Assembly: GCF_001880325.1 (NCBI RefSeq)
Contig: NZ_CP016312.1
Coordinates: 1,550,001 to 1,614,000, forward strand
Reading direction: 5' to 3'
Length of the DNA: 64,000 nt
Source: Thermus brockianus
GTDB taxonomy: Bacteria > Deinococcota > Deinococci > Deinococcales > Thermaceae
Shown: positions 17,983-27,178 of the stretch, in pieces
Layout: each line of letters opens with the position of its first letter
Numbering within the stretch: the stretch's first letter is position 1
Program-made: the position numbers and the translations under genes
Notes under the pieces: model-generated
Databases searched by the model: none
Seen by the model: the letters and a program-made list of their open reading frames with translations, nothing else
Told to the model about the DNA's origin: nothing

Positions 17983-20490
17983 AGGTATCCTCCAGTCCCG
18001 AGGTATCCCCCGGGTCTAAGCCCAAGAGTTCCGCCTTGAGAAGCCGCCTCAGGATCTTGCCGCTCCGGGTGCGGGGGAGGCTTTCGGCGAAGAGGACCCG
18101 GGGCGGGGGCACAGGGCCCAGGTGGCGCAGGAGGTGGGCCTTGAGCTTTTCCGCCAGGAGGGGTTTGAGCTCCTCGGGCACCGCTTGCTTGGGCACCACG
18201 AAGACCACGATCTCCTCCCCTTCCTCCCCCGGCACCCCGATGGCCGCCGCCTCCGCCACCTGGGGGTGGGTGAGGGCGGCGGCTTCCACCTCGGCGGTGC
18301 CGAGCCTGGCCTCCCCCACCTTGATCACCTCCTCGGAGCGGCCCAGGATGCGGAAGTACCCCTCCTCGTCCATCACCGCCAGGTCCCCGGTCCAGTAAAG
18401 CCCCCCCTGCCAGGGGCTTTCCCCCCCAGGAGGTCCACCATCTGGGCGGGGCCCGCCCGGAGGAGGACCAGGTGCCCCTTGGCCCCTGGCGGGAGGACCT
18501 CCCCCCGTTCGTCCACCACCCGGGCCTCCACCCCCGGCAGGGGCACCCCCACGAAGCCCGGCTTGGCGGGGAGGGCAAGGGGGGTGGCGAGGGCCGGGGC
18601 CCCCAGCTCCGTCTGCCACCAGTTGTCCAGGGGCCAGGCCAGGTTTTCCCGGGTCCAGCGCCACACCTCCGGGGACAAGGCCTCCCCCACGCTCCCCACC
18701 AGGCGCAGGCGCGTGGGCCGCGCCTCCCCGTGGCGCCTTAGGGTGCGGAGCAGGGTGGGGGAGGTGAGGAGGACATCCACCCCAAGGCGGGACAGGCGCT
18801 GGTAGAAGGCGGCGGGGCTCGGGTGGTCCGGCCGGTCCTCCACGAGGAGGGTCGTCCCCCCTAGGAACAGGGGGGCGTAGAGGCCGAAGGAGTGGCCCAC
18901 CACCCAGAAGAGGTCAGCGGTGGTGTGGAAGACCTCCCCTGGCTTCAGGTCAAAGAGGTACCGGAGGGCCCAGGCCACCCCTACCATGTACCCCCCGTGG
19001 CCGTGGACCACCCCCTTGGGCTTTCCCGTGGAGCCCGAGGTGTGGAGGAGGAAAAGGGGGTGATGGGCGGGCACGGGTACGGGGTCCACGGGCTTTGCTT
19101 CCGAAACCCTTTCCCAAAACTCCGTGTTCCCCCGCGCGTGCCAAAGCACGGGGAGGTCTAGCCCCGCTATAGCCGCCTCCACCACGGGGCGCAAGGGGAC
19201 CCGTTGCCCCCTGCGGTAGTAGCCGTCGGCGGCGAGGAGAAGGCGGGCTTGGCTTTGGCGTAGCCTTTCCCTCAGGGCCTCGGGCCCGAGGCCCACGGGC
19301 AGGGCCACGTGCACCGCGCCGATGCGGGCTAAGGCCAAAAGGGCTAGGGCGGCCTCGGCCCCTGTGGGCATGTAGAGGGCCACCCGGTCCCCCGGCCGGA
19401 TCCCTAGGTCCCAAAGGAGGCCCGCCAGGCGGGCGGAGAGTTCCTGGAGTTCCCGGTAGGTCCACTTTTCCAGGCGCCCTTCCCCGTCCAGGGTGAGGAG
19501 GGCCACCTGCTGGGCCTTTGCCGGGAGGTGGCGGTCTAGGGCGTTTAGGGCGGCGTTGGTGAGCCCCCCTTGGAACCAGCGGCGGGTTTCGGGATCGTAG
19601 GCCTTTTCCCAGGGCCTTTCCCAGAAGAACTCCCGGGCGAAGGGGCCGAAGAAGCCCTCGGGGTCCTCGAGGGCCTCCCGGTAGGCGGCGGCGAAGTCCT
19701 GCAGGTTGGCCTGCTCCTGGAGCCCTGCGGGAGGGGTTATCACCTCCACCCGGAAACTCGCCTCCGGGGGCGGGGCGAGGCTTGGGGGCTCGGGGGGCTT
19801 GAGGTAAGGGGAAACCTGGGCCACCTCGGAAAGGGCCCGGGCCAGGCGGCTAAAGGCGAAGGGGAAGCGCCGGGCCGGCACCACCACGCCCAGGGCCCCA
19901 AGGAGCTTCCCCCCTGGGCCAAAAAGGGGGGCGGCCAGGGCGGAAAGCCCCGGGGCGTACTCCTCCATCTCCGCCGCCAGGCCCGACTCCCGCACCCGCT
20001 TGAGCTCCTCCTCCAGGGCCAGGGGGTCCGTGAGGGTGTAGGGGGTGCGGGGGCGGAGGGGGGGAAGGGGCAGGGCGCCAAAGGCCAAAAGCACCTTGCC
20101 CAAGGCCAGGGCATGGACCTCCTCGGGAAGGCTTTCCCCCAGGGGATGGGGTTGGCCCTGGCGCCCCCGGGTCTTTAGCCTCACCCCTTCGGGGGTGAGG
20201 AGGGCCAGGTAGCACCTTTCCCGCGTGCGCAGGTAAAGCTCCTCCAGGGCCTCTTCCAAGGGCGTGGTCTCCACCCGGAGGGGTTTGGCGCTTCCCAAGC
20301 GGTAGCCCTTTTCCCCTTTAACGGCGAAGCCTTCCTCCACCAGGCTGTTGAGGAGGGCGTAGGCGGTGGAGAGGCTTTTGCCCAGGAGGCGGGCCACCTC
20401 CTTCACCTCCACCCCCTCGGGGTGCTCCGCCAGATAGGCCAGGATGCGCAGGGCGGCCTGGACGGTGGAAAGGCTTCGCCTCTTGGCCAT
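17960..20490 (-). CDS. IclR-type regulator fused to an acyl-CoA synthetase (frameshift in the synthetase part)
   Basis: Restored length is about 843 aa in one chain. Residues 5-67 are the IclR winged HTH (TVQAALRILAYLAEHPEG ... GYRLG) and 78-229 the IclR effector domain (VHALALGKVLLAFG, EYAPGLSALAAPLFGPGG). A Pro-rich linker (230-257) joins a complete AMP-forming synthetase: [57 protein letters not shown]. Regulator, linker and most of the enzyme share an uninterrupted frame, so the fusion does not depend on a repair. The break is further on, at a C7 run (18421-18427), and adding one base restores it. The pocket (FWVVGHSF) is not acetate-type. ATG 20490 has GGAGG only 3 nt upstream. Confidence 0.85.
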
Positions 20491-20552
20491 TTGCCTCCAT
20501 CTTGCCCTTGGCAGGGCCCTCCCTGTCAAGAAAGGGGGCCTTTGGCAAATGG
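20487..20552. repeat. Perfect 9-bp inverted repeat spanning the divergent acs promoter region
   Basis: CCATTTGCC (20487-20495, covering the fusion gene start codon) and GGCAAATGG (20544-20552, about 18 bp upstream of the acs -35 box) are exact complements, 48 nt apart. Two half-sites at such a distance could be bridged by a tetramer, as IclR proteins can form. Confidence 0.35.
20507..20530. promoter_or_regulatory. Candidate operator of the IclR-synthetase fusion
   Basis: CTTGGCAGGG (20507-20516) and CCCTGTCAAG (20521-20530) form a 9/10 inverted repeat with a 4-nt centre, 17 nt upstream of the fusion gene. The right arm contains TTGACA on the minus strand, a possible -35 for that gene (its -10 would be a weak CAAGAT at 19-bp spacing). 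A bound dimer would block it. Confidence 0.45.
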
Positions 20553-20570
20553 TGAAAAACCCCCTTTTTC

Positions 20571-20599
20571 TTGACCCCGCCCTCTCCGCCGCCTATCCT
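20571..20599 (+). promoter_or_regulatory. Promoter of acs
   Basis: TTGACC (20571-20576), 17-bp spacer, TATCCT (20594-20599). AAAGGAGGGGGT precedes the ATG at 20620. Directly upstream of the -35 is GAAAAACCCCCTTTTTC (20554-20570), an A/T-tract inverted repeat that may be an UP-like element or regulator site. Confidence 0.8.
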
Positions 20600-20619
20600 C
20601 TAAGGGCAAAGGAGGGGGT

Positions 20620-22566
20620 ATGGACCGGATTGAAGGCGTGCTCAAGGAAGAGCGGGTGTTTTACCCAAGCGAGGCTTTCCGCCAGCAGGCCCACATCAAG
20701 AGCGAGGAGGAATACGCCCGGCTTTACGAGGAAAGCCTAAATGACCCGGAAGGCTTCTGGGGACGGGTGGCCTCGGAGCTTTCCTGGTTTGCGCCTTGGC
20801 AGAAGGTCCTGGAGGGAGACCTCCCCCACCCCAAGTGGTTCGTGGGGGGCAAGACCAACCTCTCCTACAACGCCCTGGACCGCCACGTGAGGACCTGGCG
20901 GAGGAACAAGGCGGCCATCATCTGGGAGGGGGAGCCTGGGGAGGAAAGGGTTCTCACCTACCACGACCTCTGGCGGGAGGTGCAGAAGTTCGCCAACGTC
21001 CTCAAAAAGCTTGGGGTGAAGAAGGGCGACCGGGTCACCATCTACCTCCCCATGATCCCCGAGGCGGCCATCGCCATGCTGGCCTGCACCCGGATTGGGG
21101 CGGTGCACTCCGTGGTCTTCGGGGGCTTTTCCTCCGGGGCCTTGGCCGACCGCATCAAGGACGCCGAGGCCAAGGTCCTCATCACCGCCGACGGCGGCTA
21201 CCGCCGGGGGGGCATCGTCCCCTTGAAGCAAAACGCCGACGAGGCCCTGAAGGAAACCCCCAGCGTGGAGCACGTGGTGGTGGTGCGCCGCACCGGGGAG
21301 GAGGTGCCCTGGACCCCGGGCCGGGACCACTGGTGGCACGAGCTCATGGAGGCGGCCTCCGACCGCTCGGACCCCGAGCCCATGGAGGCGGAGGACCCCC
21401 TTTTCATCCTCTACACCTCGGGTTCCACCGGTAAGCCCAAGGGCGTCCTGCACACCACGGGCGGGTACATGACCTACGTCTACTACACCACCAAGCTGAT
21501 CTTTGACCTCAAGGACGAGGACGTCTACTGGTGCACCGCCGACGTGGGCTGGATCACCGGCCACTCCTACGTGGTCTATGGGCCCCTCCTCAACGGGGCC
21601 ACCACGGTGATGTACGAGGGGGCCCCCAACTGGCCGGAGCCCGACCGCTTCTGGCAAATCGTGGACAAGTACGGGGTCACCATCTTCTACACCGCCCCCA
21701 CCGCCATCCGGGCCTTCATGAAGTGGGGGGAGGGGTGGCCCAACAAGCACCGGCTGGAGACCCTGAGGCTTCTCGGCACCGTGGGCGAGCCCATCAACCC
21801 TGAGGCTTGGCTTTGGTACTACCACGTGATTGGCAAGGGGCGGTGCCCCATCGTGGACACCTGGTGGCAGACGGAAACGGGGGGCATCATGATCACCACC
21901 CTGCCCGGGGCCCATCCCATGAAGCCGGGGCACGCCGGCAAGCCCTTCTTCGGGGTGAAGCCGGAGATCCTGGACAGCGAGCACAAGCCCGTGGAGAACC
22001 CGGACGAGGGCGGCCACCTCTGCATCACAAGGCCCTGGCCCAGCATGCTCCGCACCGTCTGGGGCGACCCGGAGCGGTTTATCCAGCAGTACTTCAGCCA
22101 GCACCCCGGGGTTTACTTCACCGGGGACGGGGCGCGGCGGGACAAGGACGGCTACTACCTGATCCAGGGCCGGGTGGACGACGTCTTGAACGTGGCGGGG
22201 CACCGCTTGGGCACCATGGAGATTGAGTCCGCCCTGGTTTCCCACCCGGCGGTGGCGGAGGCGGCGGTGGTGGGCCGCCCCGACCCCCTTAAGGGGGAGG
22301 CCATCGTGGCCTTCGTGACCTTGAAGGAGGGGCATGCGCCTTCCGACGCCCTACGGGAGGAGCTCAAGGCCCATGTGGCCAAGGTGATTGGCCCTATCGC
22401 CCGCCCCGACGAGGTGCGCTTCACCGACGCCTTGCCCAAGACCCGTTCCGGCAAGATCATGCGCCGCCTCCTGCGGCAGATCGCCGCCGGGGAGAAGGAG
22501 ATTAAGGGGGATACCTCCACCCTCGAGGACCGCTCCGTGGTGGAGAGGCTGAAGGAAGGGGCCTAA
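20620..22566 (+). CDS. acs: Acetyl-CoA synthetase
   Basis: A 648-aa canonical Acs making acetyl-CoA from acetate, ATP and CoA. Motifs: [35 protein letters not shown] (acetate-type pocket threonine), [46 protein letters not shown] and [15 protein letters not shown], whose lysine is the usual acetylation site. It is the only acyl-CoA synthetase of the acetate locus that is intact and on the plus strand. It diverges from the IclR-synthetase fusion and is followed by a strong terminator, so it forms a single-gene unit. Confidence 0.96.
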   Translation: MDRIEGVLKEERVFYPSEAFRQQAHIKSEEEYARLYEESLNDPEGFWGRVASELSWFAPWQKVLEGDLPHPKWFVGGKTNLSYNALDRHVRTWRRNKAAIIWEGEPGEERVLTYHDLWREVQKFANVLKKLGVKKGDRVTIYLPMIPEAAIAMLACTRIGAVHSVVFGGFSSGALADRIKDAEAKVLITADGGYRRGGIVPLKQNADEALKETPSVEHVVVVRRTGEEVPWTPGRDHWWHELMEAASDRSDPEPMEAEDPLFILYTSGSTGKPKGVLHTTGGYMTYVYYTTKLIFDLKDEDVYWCTADVGWITGHSYVVYGPLLNGATTVMYEGAPNWPEPDRFWQIVDKYGVTIFYTAPTAIRAFMKWGEGWPNKHRLETLRLLGTVGEPINPEAWLWYYHVIGKGRCPIVDTWWQTETGGIMITTLPGAHPMKPGHAGKPFFGVKPEILDSEHKPVENPDEGGHLCITRPWPSMLRTVWGDPERFIQQYFSQHPGVYFTGDGARRDKDGYYLIQGRVDDVLNVAGHRLGTMEIESALVSHPAVAEAAVVGRPDPLKGEAIVAFVTLKEGHAPSDALREELKAHVAKVIGPIARPDEVRFTDALPKTRSGKIMRRLLRQIAAGEKEIKGDTSTLEDRSVVERLKEGA

Positions 22567-22581
22567 GGCCCTGCGCCCTCG

Positions 22582-22609
22582 GCCCGGCGGGCTAGCCCGC
22601 CGGGCTTTT
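22582..22609 (+). terminator. Rho-independent terminator of acs
   Basis: An 11-bp perfect stem (GCCCGGCGGGC at 22582-22592, complement at 22595-22605) with TA between the arms, followed by TTTT (22606-22609), 15 nt after the acs stop. The stop codon of the convergent NTF2-like gene lies in the centre of the stem. Confidence 0.9.
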
Positions 22610-22978
22610 GTGCACGTGCACCACCTTCCACCCCTCGGGGAAGCGCACCGCCACGCGGCTTTCGTTCACCGCCTGGTGCCTTAGGCCCCCTTCCTCCTCG
22701 AGGGTGAGGAGGAGGGTATAGCTGAAGATGGCCACCTCCCCGTAGCGCTGGAGCCTTCTTTCCAAGAGGTCTATCCGGTAGGGCTTCCCCCGGGTGGCCC
22801 AGCGCTTCTCCACCATGAAGCGGTGGAAGTCCAGGCCGTCCAGGCGGTGGGGGGTGACGAACCACTCGTAGAGGGAAAGCTCGGGATGGGTGGTGGCGGC
22901 GTAGGTGGCGTAGTCCCCTTCGTAGATGCTCTTTAGGTGGTGCTCCAGGAAACCCCAAAGCTCGGCCTCGCCCTCCAC
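22592..22978 (-). CDS. NTF2-like (SnoaL/DUF4440-type) small protein
   Basis: A 128-aa protein of the cone-shaped NTF2-like type. WGFLEHHLKSIYEGDYATYAATTHPELSLYEWF matches the opening helices, and ESRVAVRFPEGWKVVHVHKS the last two strands. It resembles the association domain seen in CaMKII-like and SnoaL-like proteins; ligand or partner unknown. GTG 22978 has AGGTGA just upstream and starts 3 nt after the methylmalonyl-CoA mutase stop, so the two are co-transcribed. Confidence 0.7.
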   Translation of the reverse strand: MEGEAELWGFLEHHLKSIYEGDYATYAATTHPELSLYEWFVTPHRLDGLDFHRFMVEKRWATRGKPYRIDLLERRLQRYGEVAIFSYTLLLTLEEEGGLRHQAVNESRVAVRFPEGWKVVHVHKSPAG

Positions 22979-22981
22979 GGC

Positions 22982-24526
22982 TCACCTCCCCGGCTGGTAC
23001 TCCCCCCACTCCTCCCGGAGGACCCCGCAGACCTCCCCCAAGGTGGCCCGGCGGCGGAAGGCCTCGAGGACATAGGGGAAGAGGTTCTCCCCTCCCTTGG
23101 CCGCCCGGCGCAGGTTCTCCAGGCCGATACGGACGCTTTCCCCGTCCCGGTTTGCCCGGAAGGCGGCAAGCTCCCGCTTCCTCCTTTCGTGGAGCTCCGG
23201 GTCAATGCGCTGCACGGGCACGGGTTCGTTCAGGGGGCTGTTGGGGTCATGGAAGCGGTTCACCCCCACGATGATCCGCTTGCCCTCCTCCACCTCCTTC
23301 TGGAACTGCCAGGCGGACTCCTCTATGGCCCGCTGGAAGTAGCCCGCCTCCACCGCGGCCACGGCCCCGCCCAGGGCGTCTATCTCGGCGATGAGCCGTT
23401 CCGCCTCCTTTTCCAGGGTATCGGTAAGGTGCTCCACGTAGAAACTTCCCCCCAAGGGGTCAATGGCCTTGGTCACCCCGCTCTCGTAGGCCAGGATCTG
23501 CTGCGTGCGCAGGGCGAGGAGGGCACTTTTCTCCGTGGGGAGGCCCAAAGCCTCATCGTAGGCGTTGGTGTGGAGGCTTTGCGTGCCCCCAAGCACGGCG
23601 GCCAGGGCCTGGTAGGCGGTGCGCACCACGTTGTTCAAGGGCTCTTGGGCGGTGAGGGTGGAGCCTCCGGTCTGGGTGTGGAAGCGGAGCATCCAGCTTT
23701 TGGGGTCCTTGGCCCCGAACTCCTCCCGCATGATGCGGGCCCAAAGCCGCCTGGCGGCGCGGAACTTGGCCGCCTCTTCCAAGATGTCCCCGTGGGCGGC
23801 GAAGAAGAAGGAAAGCCTGGGGGCGAAGGCGTCCACGTCCAGGCCCCGCTCCATGGCCGCCCGCACGTAGGCCTTGCCGTCCGCCAAGGTGAAGGCGATC
23901 TCCTGGGCGGCGGTGGCCCCGGCCTCCCGGATGTGGTAGCCGGAGATGCTGATGGTGTTCCACTTGGGCACGTGCTGGGCGCAGAACTCAAAGATGTCCG
24001 TCACCAGGCGCATGGAAGGGCCTGGGGGGTAGATGTAGGTGCCCCGGGCGAAGTACTCCTTGAGGATATCGTTCTGCACCGTGCCCGAGACCTGGTCCCA
24101 GCTTACCCCCTGCTCCTCCGCCACCAGGAGGTAGAGGGCGAGGAGCATCATGGCGGGGGCGTTGATGGTCATGCTGGTGGAAACCCGGTCCAGGGGGATG
24201 CCCTCAAAGAGCTTGCGCATGTCCTCGAGGGTGGCGATGGACACCCCCACCCGCCCCACCTCCCCCACACTCATGGGGTGGTCGGGGTCTAGGCCGAGCT
24301 GCGTGGGCAGGTCAAAGGCCACGCTGAGGCCGGTCTGGCCCTGGGCGAGGAGGTATCGGTAGCGGGCGTTGGACTCCTCGGCGGTGGAGAAGCCGGCGTA
24401 CTGGCGCATGGTCCAGAGCCGGTCCAGGTACATCCGCGGGTAGATGCCCCGGGTGAAGGGGTACTCCCCCGGGCGGCCGAGCCTTTCCCGGTACCCTTCG
24501 GGCAGGGACTCAAAGAGGCCTTCCAT
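22982..24526 (-). CDS. Methylmalonyl-CoA mutase, catalytic (large) chain without B12 domain
   Basis: A 514-aa TIM-barrel chain of acyl-CoA mutases: [20 protein letters not shown] at the substrate site, [41 protein letters not shown], and [18 protein letters not shown]. It ends at about residue 514 without the cobalamin-binding domain, so the B12 subunit must be a separate protein outside this window. It would isomerise methylmalonyl-CoA and succinyl-CoA, downstream of propionyl-CoA made by the synthetases nearby. Other acyl-CoA mutases (isobutyryl, ethylmalonyl) share this fold, so the exact substrate is not certain. Confidence 0.88.
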   Translation of the reverse strand: MEGLFESLPEGYRERLGRPGEYPFTRGIYPRMYLDRLWTMRQYAGFSTAEESNARYRYLLAQGQTGLSVAFDLPTQLGLDPDHPMSVGEVGRVGVSIATLEDMRKLFEGIPLDRVSTSMTINAPAMMLLALYLLVAEEQGVSWDQVSGTVQNDILKEYFARGTYIYPPGPSMRLVTDIFEFCAQHVPKWNTISISGYHIREAGATAAQEIAFTLADGKAYVRAAMERGLDVDAFAPRLSFFFAAHGDILEEAAKFRAARRLWARIMREEFGAKDPKSWMLRFHTQTGGSTLTAQEPLNNVVRTAYQALAAVLGGTQSLHTNAYDEALGLPTEKSALLALRTQQILAYESGVTKAIDPLGGSFYVEHLTDTLEKEAERLIAEIDALGGAVAAVEAGYFQRAIEESAWQFQKEVEEGKRIIVGVNRFHDPNSPLNEPVPVQRIDPELHERRKRELAAFRANRDGESVRIGLENLRRAAKGGENLFPYVLEAFRRRATLGEVCGVLREEWGEYQPGR

Positions 24527-24535
24527 GCCCTAGTT

Positions 24536-24673
24536 TTACAAGAAGAGGCGGAGAAGGAGAAGGGCGAGGAAGAGGACCCCTAGGATAAGGAGCAAAGGGG
24601 GCAAGAGGAGGCTATAGGCGGCCAGCACCATGGCCAAAAAGTCCTTCCAGTCGGGCCGGGGATTTCCTTGCAC
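24536..24673 (-). CDS. Possible 45-aa small membrane protein
   Basis: A short frame starting GTG at 24673 (MQGNPRPDWKDFLAMVLAAY, then one long hydrophobic helix rich in Leu) and ending TAA at 24536. TATGCT lies 6 nt upstream of the GTG, matching the -10-to-start distance of leaderless genes elsewhere in the window. It precedes the mutase gene by 9 nt on the same strand. No family recognised; the evidence is the open frame, the hydrophobic pattern and the -10 box. Confidence 0.45.
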   Translation of the reverse strand: MQGNPRPDWKDFLAMVLAAYSLLLPPLLLILGVLFLALLLLRLFL

Positions 24674-24746
24674 GCCCTTAGCATACCCCTTTCTCCGCTT
24701 TACTTCCCCGCTACCTAGCTACATCCTCTTTTGATAGCATTAGCCC

Positions 24747-25052
24747 ATGGCCCTATCCAAGAGCGCCCGGAAGGTGCTTAAGGTTCTGGCCCGCCGGGGG
24801 GCCCCCGAGGTCCTCTTCGCCCTAAGCCGGGGGGCCTCCCGCTTCTCCGACCTGGAAAGCCTCCTGGTCCTATCCCCGAGAACCCTGGCGGAGAGGCTTC
24901 GGGAGTTCCACCTGTTGGGCTTCGTGGAGCGGCGCGCCTACCCTGAGGTGCCGCCTCGGGTAGAATACATCCTGACCCCGCGGGGCAAGCGGGTTTTGGA
25001 TTTCCTGCGCGGATTGGAGGAGGTATTGGAGCCCAAGGAGGAGGTACGGTGA
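24747..25052 (+). CDS. Winged-helix (HxlR/DUF24-like) protein ahead of minDE
   Basis: A 101-aa winged-helix domain. GAPEVLFALSRGASRFSDLE, LSPRTLAERLREFHLLGFVE and VEYILTPRGKRVLDFLRGLE follow the HxlR pattern, though the usual N-terminal cysteine is missing. Its TGA overlaps the minD GTG, so it heads the min-rodA operon in the place where many bacteria have minC. TAGCAT lies 6 nt before the ATG, hinting at leaderless transcription. It may regulate the operon. Confidence 0.7.
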   Translation: MALSKSARKVLKVLARRGAPEVLFALSRGASRFSDLESLLVLSPRTLAERLREFHLLGFVERRAYPEVPPRVEYILTPRGKRVLDFLRGLEEVLEPKEEVR

Positions 25053-25852
25053 AAGCCAGAGCCATCGTGGTGACATCGGGCAAGGGCGGGGTGGGGAAGA
25101 CCACCACCACCGCCAACCTGGGGGCGGCCTTGGCCAAGCTGGGGGAGAAGGTGGCGGTGGTGGACGTGGACGTGGGCCTCCGCAACCTGGATGTGGTCAT
25201 GGGCCTCGAGGGCCGGGTGGTCTTTGACCTCATTGACGTCCTGGAGGGGCGGGCCAAACCCCGGCAGGCCCTCATCCGGGACAAGCGGGTGGAAAACCTC
25301 TACCTCCTCCCCGCCTCCCAGACCAAGGACAAGGAGGCTTTGGACCCCGCCAAGTTCAGGGAACTTATCCAGCTCCTCCTTAACGAAGAGGGGTTTGACC
25401 GGGTACTCATAGACTCCCCCGCCGGCATAGAGAAGGGCTTCCAGACCGCCGCCACCCCGGCGGAAGGGGCCTTGGTGGTGGTGAACCCCGAGGTGAGTAG
25501 CGTGCGGGACGCCGACCGCATCATCGGCCTCTTGGAGGCCCGGGAGATCCGGGAAAACTACCTCATCGTGAACCGCCTCCGGCCCAAGATGGTGAGCCGG
25601 GGGGATATGCTTTCCGTGGAGGACGTGGTGGAGATCCTGGGCCTAAAGCCCATCGGCATCATCCCCGAGGACGAACAGGTCATCGTTTCCACCAACCAGG
25701 GGGAGCCCTTGGTCCTCAAAGGGACGAGCCCCGCCGCCCAGGCCTTCTTGGACACCGCCCGGCGGATGCGGGGGGAGGAGGTGCCCTTCCGCCACCTGGA
25801 CGAGGTCCAGGGGTTCTTGGGCGTCTTGCGCAGGCTCTTTGGGGGTCGGTGA
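25049..25852 (+). CDS. minD: Septum-site determining ATPase MinD
   Basis: A 267-aa ParA/MinD-family ATPase that binds membrane in its ATP form and positions the division-site inhibitor. The deviant Walker A GKGGVGKTTTTANLG (residues 11-25), DVDVGLRNLD, DSPAGIEKGF and the C-terminal amphipathic targeting helix (VQGFLGVLRRLFGG) are all seen. GTG 25049 overlaps the preceding stop (GTGA). No minC is in the window. Confidence 0.95.
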   Translation: MKARAIVVTSGKGGVGKTTTTANLGAALAKLGEKVAVVDVDVGLRNLDVVMGLEGRVVFDLIDVLEGRAKPRQALIRDKRVENLYLLPASQTKDKEALDPAKFRELIQLLLNEEGFDRVLIDSPAGIEKGFQTAATPAEGALVVVNPEVSSVRDADRIIGLLEAREIRENYLIVNRLRPKMVSRGDMLSVEDVVEILGLKPIGIIPEDEQVIVSTNQGEPLVLKGTSPAAQAFLDTARRMRGEEVPFRHLDEVQGFLGVLRRLFGGR

Positions 25853-26073
25853 TGTGGTGGCGTAAAAGGAGCAAGGAAAAGGCCAAGGAAAGGCTTAAGC
25901 TGGTCCTGGCCTACGACCGGGCGAAGCTTTCCCCCGGGCTTGTGGAAAGCCTAAAGAGGGACCTCTTGGAGGTGCTCCGCCGCTACTTCCCCGCCCAGGA
26001 GGAGGGGCTCCAGGTGGCCCTGGAGGAGCGGGGGGAGAAGATGGTCTTGGTGGCGGATATCCCCTTGCGCTGA
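25852..26073 (+). CDS. minE: Cell-division topological factor MinE
   Basis: A 73-aa MinE with a basic N-terminal region (KRSKEKAKERLKLVLAYDRA), which contains the MinD-contact segment, and a C-terminal dimerisation part (DLLEVLRRYFPAQEE ... LVADIPLR). ATG 25852 overlaps the minD stop by 1 nt; GTG 25849 is the alternative. It stimulates MinD ATPase to restrict the Z-ring to mid-cell. Confidence 0.93.
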   Translation: MWWRKRSKEKAKERLKLVLAYDRAKLSPGLVESLKRDLLEVLRRYFPAQEEGLQVALEERGEKMVLVADIPLR

Positions 26074-26074
26074 G

Positions 26075-27160
26075 GTGGGCGTGGTCCTTAAGCGGCCAAA
26101 CCTCTTGGCGTACGATTGGGGGCTCATCGTTTTGGCCCTGACCTTGGCCGTCCTCGGGGTCTTTAACCTTAGAAGCGCCACCCCTGACCCTGGCCTTGTC
26201 TCCCGGCAGGTCTTGGCCCTTTTTCTGGGTCTCGGGCTTGCGGTGGGGGTCCAGTTCCTCACCCGTCGGCTCCTCTTCGCCTCGGCCTATCCCCTTTACG
26301 CCCTTTCCTTGGCCCTTTTGGTGGCGGTCTTGGCCTTTGGCCGGGAGATTAACGGCGCCAAGGCGTGGTTTGTCCTAGGGCCCTTGCAGTTCCAGCCCCT
26401 GGAGCTCGCCAAGGTGGGCCTCGTCCTGGCCCTGGCCCGCCTCCTTGCGGAAAGGCCCGTCCGCCGCTTCTCGGACTACATCTTGCCTGCCCTCCTCACG
26501 GCCCCGGTGGCGGGGCTTCTCCTCCTCCAGCCCGATCTTGGGGGCACCTTGGTCGTCCTTTTTGGGGCCTTTACCGTGCTCTTCGTGCGGGGTCTACCCT
26601 GGAGGCATCTTCTCTTCGGGGCCTTGGCCCTTATCCTCCTCGTGCCCACCGTGGTCTGGCCCAACCTCAAGCCCTACCAACGGGAGCGGGTCCTCATCGT
26701 CCTAGACCCCTACCGCGACCCTCTGGGCCAGGGCTTCCAGGTAATCCAGTCCACCATCGCCATCGGTTCTGGGGGGTTTTTCGGCAAGGGGTATGGCCAG
26801 GGGACCCAGACCCAGCTGGGCTTCGTCCCCTTCCGCCACACGGACTTTGTCTTTGCCGTCTGGGCGGAGGAGTGGGGTTTTGTGGGGGTGGTGGCCCTCC
26901 TTGGGCTCTACGCCCTCCTCACCGTGCGCCTCTTTGGCCTCGCCCTGGAATGTGCCCGGATGGAGGATCGGCTCTTTATTGCCGGCATTGGAGGGATGCT
27001 GGGCTTCCAGGTGGTGGTGAACCTGGGCGTGGCCTTGGGGGTGATGCCCGTCACCGGCCTTACCCTGCCCCTTTTCTCCTACGGGGGCTCCAGCCTCATG
27101 GCCACCCTCTTCGCCTTGGGCCTGGTCCTCCTCGTGCACCGGGACCGGGCGGTGCCCTAG
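26075..27160 (+). CDS. rodA: SEDS peptidoglycan polymerase RodA
   Basis: A 361-aa polytopic membrane protein with about 10 helices, the shape/elongation glycosyltransferase that works with a class B PBP. Family motifs include NGAKAWFVLGPLQFQPLELA, LLLLQPDLGGTLVVLFG, QSTIAIGSGGFFGKGYGQG and FRHTDFVFAVWAEEWGF, which holds the essential aspartate. The terminal PLFSYGGSSLMATLFALG is the SEDS signature. It starts GTG at 26075, 1 nt after the minE stop; GTG 26081 is possible. FtsW is less likely given the min/rod context. Confidence 0.93.
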   Translation: MGVVLKRPNLLAYDWGLIVLALTLAVLGVFNLRSATPDPGLVSRQVLALFLGLGLAVGVQFLTRRLLFASAYPLYALSLALLVAVLAFGREINGAKAWFVLGPLQFQPLELAKVGLVLALARLLAERPVRRFSDYILPALLTAPVAGLLLLQPDLGGTLVVLFGAFTVLFVRGLPWRHLLFGALALILLVPTVVWPNLKPYQRERVLIVLDPYRDPLGQGFQVIQSTIAIGSGGFFGKGYGQGTQTQLGFVPFRHTDFVFAVWAEEWGFVGVVALLGLYALLTVRLFGLALECARMEDRLFIAGIGGMLGFQVVVNLGVALGVMPVTGLTLPLFSYGGSSLMATLFALGLVLLVHRDRAVP

Positions 27161-27178
27161 CCTGCTAAACTAGGCCCC

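Noticed and set aside
27157..27176. Stem CCTAG/CTAGG after rodA as a terminator
   Set aside because: Short stem, long loop and no T tract; the same bases hold the likely potA -10 box.
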